This document shows, piece by piece, positions 60,661 to 64,000 of a DNA stretch of 64,000 nt. The position numbers and the translations under genes were made by a program. The notes below the pieces were generated by a model, which was not told where the DNA came from, ran no database searches, and saw only the letters and a program-made list of their open reading frames with translations. The stretch is from Bacteroidales bacterium. Lineage in GTDB: Bacteria > Bacteroidota > Bacteroidia > Bacteroidales > UBA932. Position 1 is the first letter of the stretch. Every line of letters begins with the position of its first letter. The stretch lies in the NCBI GenBank assembly GCA_021371955.1, contig JAJFVD010000003.1:248001-312000 (forward strand), written 5' to 3'.

Positions 60661-61431
60661 CTACAGAGAGAGCCTCTCCTTAAGAAGTTTGTATCCCGTT
60701 GTGCTTGCCTTTAGTGTAACTCCACTCTTCAACTGAATATTGTAACTCTCTTTTCCATATAGTTCTGCCCGGATTATTTTTGAGGAGTTTACTATGCTGG
60801 AGCGGTGAATACGCACAAAAACCGGCGGCAAATGCATCTCGAAATATTTCATTGTTTGTTCTTTAAGATACTTCCCCGTATCTGTAAAAAGAAAAACATA
60901 ATCTCCGTATGCCTGTATATACAGAAGATCCTCCACTCTTACGATATTAATCTTCGAACCCTCCTTTACGGGGATGTGGTCAATTATATCACTTTTTTCC
61001 GAAGTGTCAACAGAATCTTTAATACAATCTTCGGAAGTATCTTCTTTAATATAATTGTAATACCATAATTCAATAATTGTCCAGCATAAAAGCCCGAATA
61101 CAAGGTGAAGTACCATGTTTGAAGCGAAAAGAGCATGTGCCTCCTGCTCCATGAGGGACGTGAGGGCGAATGTTCCGGCAAGTGCTATAAGCTGCACAAC
61201 AAGAGCTACAACAATTTTTGCCTGAAGAGCTTTGAGATAATCCCGGATATACTGGTAAAGAAAACCGGAAACAGCCAGAATTACTGTATAGGCAAGGCTT
61301 TCTCCCAAAGCACCGTATAGTGATAAATTTCCATACATAAACAGCAAGAGCCAAAGGATAGCTGCTATAATAACGATAGCAGCTACCCCTGAAAGCTTTT
61401 GCATATTTGGTTCTGAAAATGTACGGGTCAT
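60661..61431 (-). CDS. Membrane-anchored LytTR-type regulator
   Basis: A 256-residue protein. The first ~130 residues hold four hydrophobic helices (IVIIAAILWLLLFMYGN, VVALVVQLIALAGTFAL). After an acidic linker, the last ~100 residues are a LytTR DNA-binding domain: RVEDLLYIQAYGDYVFLFT, FVRIHRSSIVNSSKI and TLKASTTGYKLLKERL. No phosphoacceptor receiver domain is present. It probably binds DNA while anchored in the membrane, perhaps sensing through its helices or through the LiaF-like partner encoded 2 bases upstream. Confidence 0.85.
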   Translation of the reverse strand: MTRTFSEPNMQKLSGVAAIVIIAAILWLLLFMYGNLSLYGALGESLAYTVILAVSGFLYQYIRDYLKALQAKIVVALVVQLIALAGTFALTSLMEQEAHALFASNMVLHLVFGLLCWTIIELWYYNYIKEDTSEDCIKDSVDTSEKSDIIDHIPVKEGSKINIVRVEDLLYIQAYGDYVFLFTDTGKYLKEQTMKYFEMHLPPVFVRIHRSSIVNSSKIIRAELYGKESYNIQLKSGVTLKASTTGYKLLKERLSL

Positions 61432-61433
61432 AA

Positions 61434-62177
61434 TCAGCTTTTAATTTCAATACCGCTGAAAGAGATGTTGCCCCTGAGTATCAGTTTGTGCGTACTGTCC
61501 GGCACTTCGCTTATTCTGTAACGTTTGTCGTCATTCCCGCTAAAGAAATGGTGCAAATTTGACTTTACGGTCCAGTTGTGAGGCACATATATTTCAACTC
61601 CTCCAAAAGTACAGTCAAGATCTATATATGTTTCAGCAGTTTCAAGAGTGGTGTGTCTCAGATCAAGGATTGTGCTTCCGAATGTGTTTGTAATCTTAGC
61701 GCCTTTAAAAACAGGGTCTAAAACGATCTGACTTACCGAACCAAAAGCATTGTTTGATGTAACAAAGCCATCTGCAGAGCTGTATGATGTATCTTGGCTA
61801 TACCTTCTGCCCGGATTCGGGGAAAATGACCCGGGTTTCCAGAGTTTGAACAGGAGCATTATGCCGATAAGAACAAACAGTATAGGCCAGTATGTAGCTA
61901 CCCAGTCATATCCTAACCCGGAGATTCGCGGTATGAGAAAAAATACTCCAACACCAATAAGAACTCCTCCTCCAATAGTCTGTCTTCTGAAAAGAGAGTT
62001 AAGACCAAGTACAATTAGAAGCATTTGCCAGGAAACTATTATTCGGAAAATCTGATGATCTATAAATCCAAGATTTCTTCCCAAAAACAAAATTCCGGCT
62101 ACAATAAAAATTGACGCCATTAATACGACATTTAATCCGCCGTTTCGGGAGCGTCTCCCGTCATGAATTACATGCAT
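61434..62177 (-). CDS. LiaF-like membrane protein
   Basis: A 247-residue protein. Four N-terminal helices (NVVLMASIFIVAGILFLG, GGGVLIGVGVFFLIPRI, ATYWPILFVLIGIMLLF) precede a C-terminal beta-rich LiaF-type domain with TNTFGSTILDLRHTTLETAE, DLDCTFGGVEIYVPHNW and LRGNISFSGIEI. LiaF proteins report cell-envelope stress to a regulator. Its stop lies 2 bases before the LytTR gene start, so the pair is co-transcribed from the promoter at 62204-62234. Confidence 0.85.
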   Translation of the reverse strand: MHVIHDGRRSRNGGLNVVLMASIFIVAGILFLGRNLGFIDHQIFRIIVSWQMLLIVLGLNSLFRRQTIGGGVLIGVGVFFLIPRISGLGYDWVATYWPILFVLIGIMLLFKLWKPGSFSPNPGRRYSQDTSYSSADGFVTSNNAFGSVSQIVLDPVFKGAKITNTFGSTILDLRHTTLETAETYIDLDCTFGGVEIYVPHNWTVKSNLHHFFSGNDDKRYRISEVPDSTHKLILRGNISFSGIEIKS

Positions 62178-62203
62178 AATTTTTTAAATTAAAATTTCGG
62201 GAA

Positions 62204-62234
62204 CAAAAGTATCTGCCTGAAAAGGGTTTTACAA
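62204..62234 (-). promoter_or_regulatory. Promoter of the LiaF-LytTR pair
   Basis: Minus strand TTG at 62234-62232, 20 bases, TACTTTTG at 62211-62204. The predicted start is near 62199, about 22 bases before the ATG. Confidence 0.6.
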
Positions 62235-62300
62235 TATATTTTCGGCAGATTACTGTCAAAAGTCGATAAAAAACCGCAGATTTCCGATAAAAAGGCAATA

Positions 62301-62339
62301 AAAAAAGCTAAATATCTAAAATTGATACTTAGCTTTTTT
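62301..62339 (-). terminator. Terminator after tRNA-Asp
   Basis: The 16-base arms 62301-62316 and 62324-62339 pair with one mismatch around a 7-base loop and carry six Ts at the transcript end on the minus strand. It begins directly after the tRNA 3' end. Confidence 0.85.
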
Positions 62340-62340
62340 C

Positions 62341-62417
62341 TGGCGGTATGGACGGGACTCGAACCCGCGACCCCCTGCGTGACAGGCAGGTATTCTAACC
62401 AGCTGAACTACCACACC
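62341..62417 (-). tRNA. tRNA-Asp (anticodon GTC)
   Basis: A 77-base cloverleaf. The acceptor pairs GGTGTGG with CCATACC (one G-T pair), the D arm begins GTTCAGCTGG, the anticodon stem CCTGC/GCAGG holds loop CTGTCAC with anticodon GTC, and the T arm is GCGGG TTCGAGT CCCGT. The 3' CCA is encoded. A terminator follows immediately. Confidence 0.97.
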
Positions 62418-62482
62418 AGTTACCCTTTCGGGACTGCAAATATAGAGATGATTTTATTAATAACAAAATTTTAGGATTGAAT

Positions 62483-63025
62483 TTAGACTATTTTTTTAGA
62501 GAAAAATGAGAAGTGAACATTACCATATTTTTTCTCCCTTATAAAGTGGGGGTTGCCTTTAAAATTAAAGGCCGCGGGATGTTCGAAAATTAACATGCCA
62601 TCGTCTTTAAGTATGGGATAGGAGAGTATCTTATCAGGGATACCTTCCAGCCCCGCTATTTCATACGGAGGATCGGCAAAGATAATATCATATTGCAACC
62701 TGCATATTTCCAGAAAATCGAATGCATTGTGCCTTACAACCTGCATCCCGTTTATACCCAGTTTTGAAACAGATGATTTAATAAAATTATAATGGAGTGT
62801 GTTCATCTCCACAGCGGTCACCATTGTACAGCCTCTTGACGCAAATTCAAACGAAATGCTTCCTGTTCCGGAAAAGAGGTCAAGAAAGGATATCTCTGAA
62901 AAGTCGAGCTGATTTGCAAGAATATTGAAAAGGCCCTCTTTAGCAAAGTCTGTTGTAGGTCTTGCTTTATAATTTGCAGGAGGTAAAATCTGCTTTCCTC
63001 TCAGGTCACCTCCAATAATTCTCAT
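62483..63025 (-). CDS. rsmD: 16S rRNA (guanine966-N2)-methyltransferase RsmD
   Basis: A 180-residue SAM-dependent methyltransferase. It starts MRIIGGDLRGKQILPP and has ARPTTDFAKEGLFNIL, the SAM loop SFLDLFSGTGSISFEFASRG, and the catalytic DPPY in IIFADPPYEIAG. It modifies G966 of 16S rRNA during small-subunit assembly. Its ATG overlaps the DUF3822 gene stop by 4 bases (ATGA). Confidence 0.93.
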   Translation of the reverse strand: MRIIGGDLRGKQILPPANYKARPTTDFAKEGLFNILANQLDFSEISFLDLFSGTGSISFEFASRGCTMVTAVEMNTLHYNFIKSSVSKLGINGMQVVRHNAFDFLEICRLQYDIIFADPPYEIAGLEGIPDKILSYPILKDDGMLIFEHPAAFNFKGNPHFIREKKYGNVHFSFFSKKIV

Positions 63026-63834
63026 ATGGCAAAGACAAGGTTTGAATACTTAAGTTCAATTTCGGACGATCCGAGAATTGTTTGAGGATGCCGGAAGTAT
63101 TTAACTTTTGGAAAATACTTGGTAAGGTTGGTTATATCGTCTTCGCGGAAATTGCCGGACAGATAAACTGTTGTCTGTTCCTGATTGAGCTGAACCTGTT
63201 TAAGTGCAAGAAAAGCATAATACAGAACAGAATTAAAGTGGAACGCAGGGAAAGAATTGCAGAACATTACCCTTGCACCTTCTGAAACAATAATGTGAAC
63301 ATCTTCTTTATGGTACTGAAGGAATATTTTGTTATGCTCTTCAAATAAAGCAATATTGTTTATTATCTGATATACAGATGGAACTACTCTGAATTCCGGC
63401 TGAACACTCTTGATGAGATTTAAAAAGGTACTGTTAACAGCAAAGGCGATAACCATTTGCTGATTCGGAACCTCAATTGTGTCAATTTCGTCAAGTTCAT
63501 CGATTTTAAATAATTTCTGAACTTGAAAATATGCTTCCTCCTGCTTGAACAATTTTTGTGGAATGAGCGCGAATTTATGAGTGTTGTAAATAATATCTAC
63601 AGTCTGGAACTTTTTAGAGAGTAGCGGGAATGTTGTTAGCAGTTTTGCGGTATTTCTGCAAAACAAATCCATATCGTCATAGTTTAAACTATACTCCGAC
63701 TGGAAGAGAAAGTGGCATTTTTTCTCAACATCGTTGACAATCGAAAAAGAAAATCCATTCAAGTCGGCTTGAATGGATAGTCTGTATTGAATTGTCTTTT
63801 CCAGCCCTAGCTGCTTATTGACAATAATTGGCAT
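63022..63834 (-). CDS. DUF3822 family protein
   Basis: A 270-residue Bacteroidota protein of unknown function. It shows YRLSIQADLNGFSFSIV, FALIPQKLFKQEEAYFQVQ, VIAFAVNSTFLNLIKSVQPE and VYLSGNFREDDITNLTKYFP. The pattern of two actin-like halves resembles an ASKHA/PilM-type fold seen in this family. It pairs with rsmD by an ATGA overlap, a common arrangement in the phylum. Confidence 0.85.
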   Translation of the reverse strand: MPIIVNKQLGLEKTIQYRLSIQADLNGFSFSIVNDVEKKCHFLFQSEYSLNYDDMDLFCRNTAKLLTTFPLLSKKFQTVDIIYNTHKFALIPQKLFKQEEAYFQVQKLFKIDELDEIDTIEVPNQQMVIAFAVNSTFLNLIKSVQPEFRVVPSVYQIINNIALFEEHNKIFLQYHKEDVHIIVSEGARVMFCNSFPAFHFNSVLYYAFLALKQVQLNQEQTTVYLSGNFREDDITNLTKYFPKVKYFRHPQTILGSSEIELKYSNLVFAI

Positions 63835-63836
63835 CT

Positions 63837-64000
63837 TTATTCCCAGTTACCAGCATTGTTGTTTGGTGCTTCAATACTTCCAACCCTCAATCCAGGATAC
63901 CTTTCGGTATTTACGCGTTCTGAGTTAAGGTTAACCACAAGTTGTCTGTTAAGACCTTTAAGAAGAATGTCGAAAGGTATTGATGCTTCGAAAAGCGGAA
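63837..64000 (-). CDS. C-terminal end of an unidentified protein (start outside window)
   Basis: Fifty-four codons and a stop are visible. The readable end contains FEASIPFDILLKGLNRQLVV, NSERVNTERYPGLRVG and NNNAGNWE. It is not recognised. The frame is open to the window edge, on the same strand as and just upstream of the DUF3822 gene (2 bases between stop and that start), so it is likely the preceding gene of that operon. Confidence 0.6.
   Translation of the reverse strand, partial: PLFEASIPFDILLKGLNRQLVVNLNSERVNTERYPGLRVGSIEAPNNNAGNWE

Noticed and set aside
1..64000. CRISPR arrays, insertion sequences with terminal repeats, integrases, toxin-antitoxin or restriction systems
   Set aside because: No regularly spaced repeat arrays and no recognisable genes of these types were seen; the only mobile-DNA gene is the RAYT transposase.

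Overview
The window looks like a Bacteroidota chromosome, most likely order Bacteroidales. The evidence is a complete Na+-translocating NADH:quinone reductase operon, a DUF4290-murA pair, DUF3822 and DUF6132 proteins, a NusG paralogue of the UpxY type, and several promoters of the TTG/TTTG-N18-21-TAnnTTTG form typical of this phylum. Shine-Dalgarno sequences are mostly absent. All assignments come from reading motifs by eye; no database search was run.

Positions 1-21052 (minus strand) hold one very long surface-polysaccharide operon. It starts from a phylum-type promoter and a leader hairpin with a U-tract. It encodes a WbpM/CapD-like UDP-GlcNAc 4,6-dehydratase, a Wza-like export channel, a Wzz-like chain-length protein and a winged-helix regulator. 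These are followed by a pseudaminic-acid-type set (PseC, PseF, PseG, PseI). Between pseG and pseI lies a small discrete fatty-acid-synthase-like module: beta-ketoacyl-ACP synthase III, ACP, ketoreductase, MaoC hydratase and a left-handed beta-helix acyltransferase, together with an extended SDR protein and an ATP-grasp enzyme. The operon ends with a surface-carbohydrate transferase-like protein, Wzx, an O-acyltransferase, a GT4 glycosyltransferase and a truncated Wzy-like polymerase. The locus is visibly AT-rich compared with the core genes to its right. PseB and PseH were not found.

Positions 21.1-31.5 kb are mixed. They hold a phosphoesterase/PQQ-propeller protein, a PIG-L deacetylase, UbiX, an odd ATPase, ribosomal proteins L21 and L27, a REP-associated tyrosine transposase (RAYT) with perfect hairpin repeats around it (three copies), a UDP-HexNAc 6-dehydrogenase, and a NusG/UpxY-like antiterminator that may control the polysaccharide operon.

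Positions 31-49.7 kb are core functions: DUF4290, murA (Asp in place of the fosfomycin-target Cys), ftsK, lolA, a Nudix protein, pyrE, a GH20 hexosaminidase, an rRNA m5C methyltransferase, nqrA-F and uvrD/pcrA. Positions 49.8-64 kb are redox and envelope genes: a 1078-residue fused amine/opine-dehydrogenase-like flavo-iron-sulfur protein, a DUF4493-like lipoprotein, a WbpD-like acetyltransferase, a D-2-hydroxyacid dehydrogenase fusion, a DUF6132 / HMA-methyltransferase / thioredoxin operon, fabI, a LiaF-like/LytTR membrane regulatory pair, tRNA-Asp, rsmD and a DUF3822 protein.

The strongest leads are the acyl-building module inside the nonulosonate locus, the leader hairpin plus NusG paralogue as an attenuation system, and the RAYT/hairpin-repeat family.
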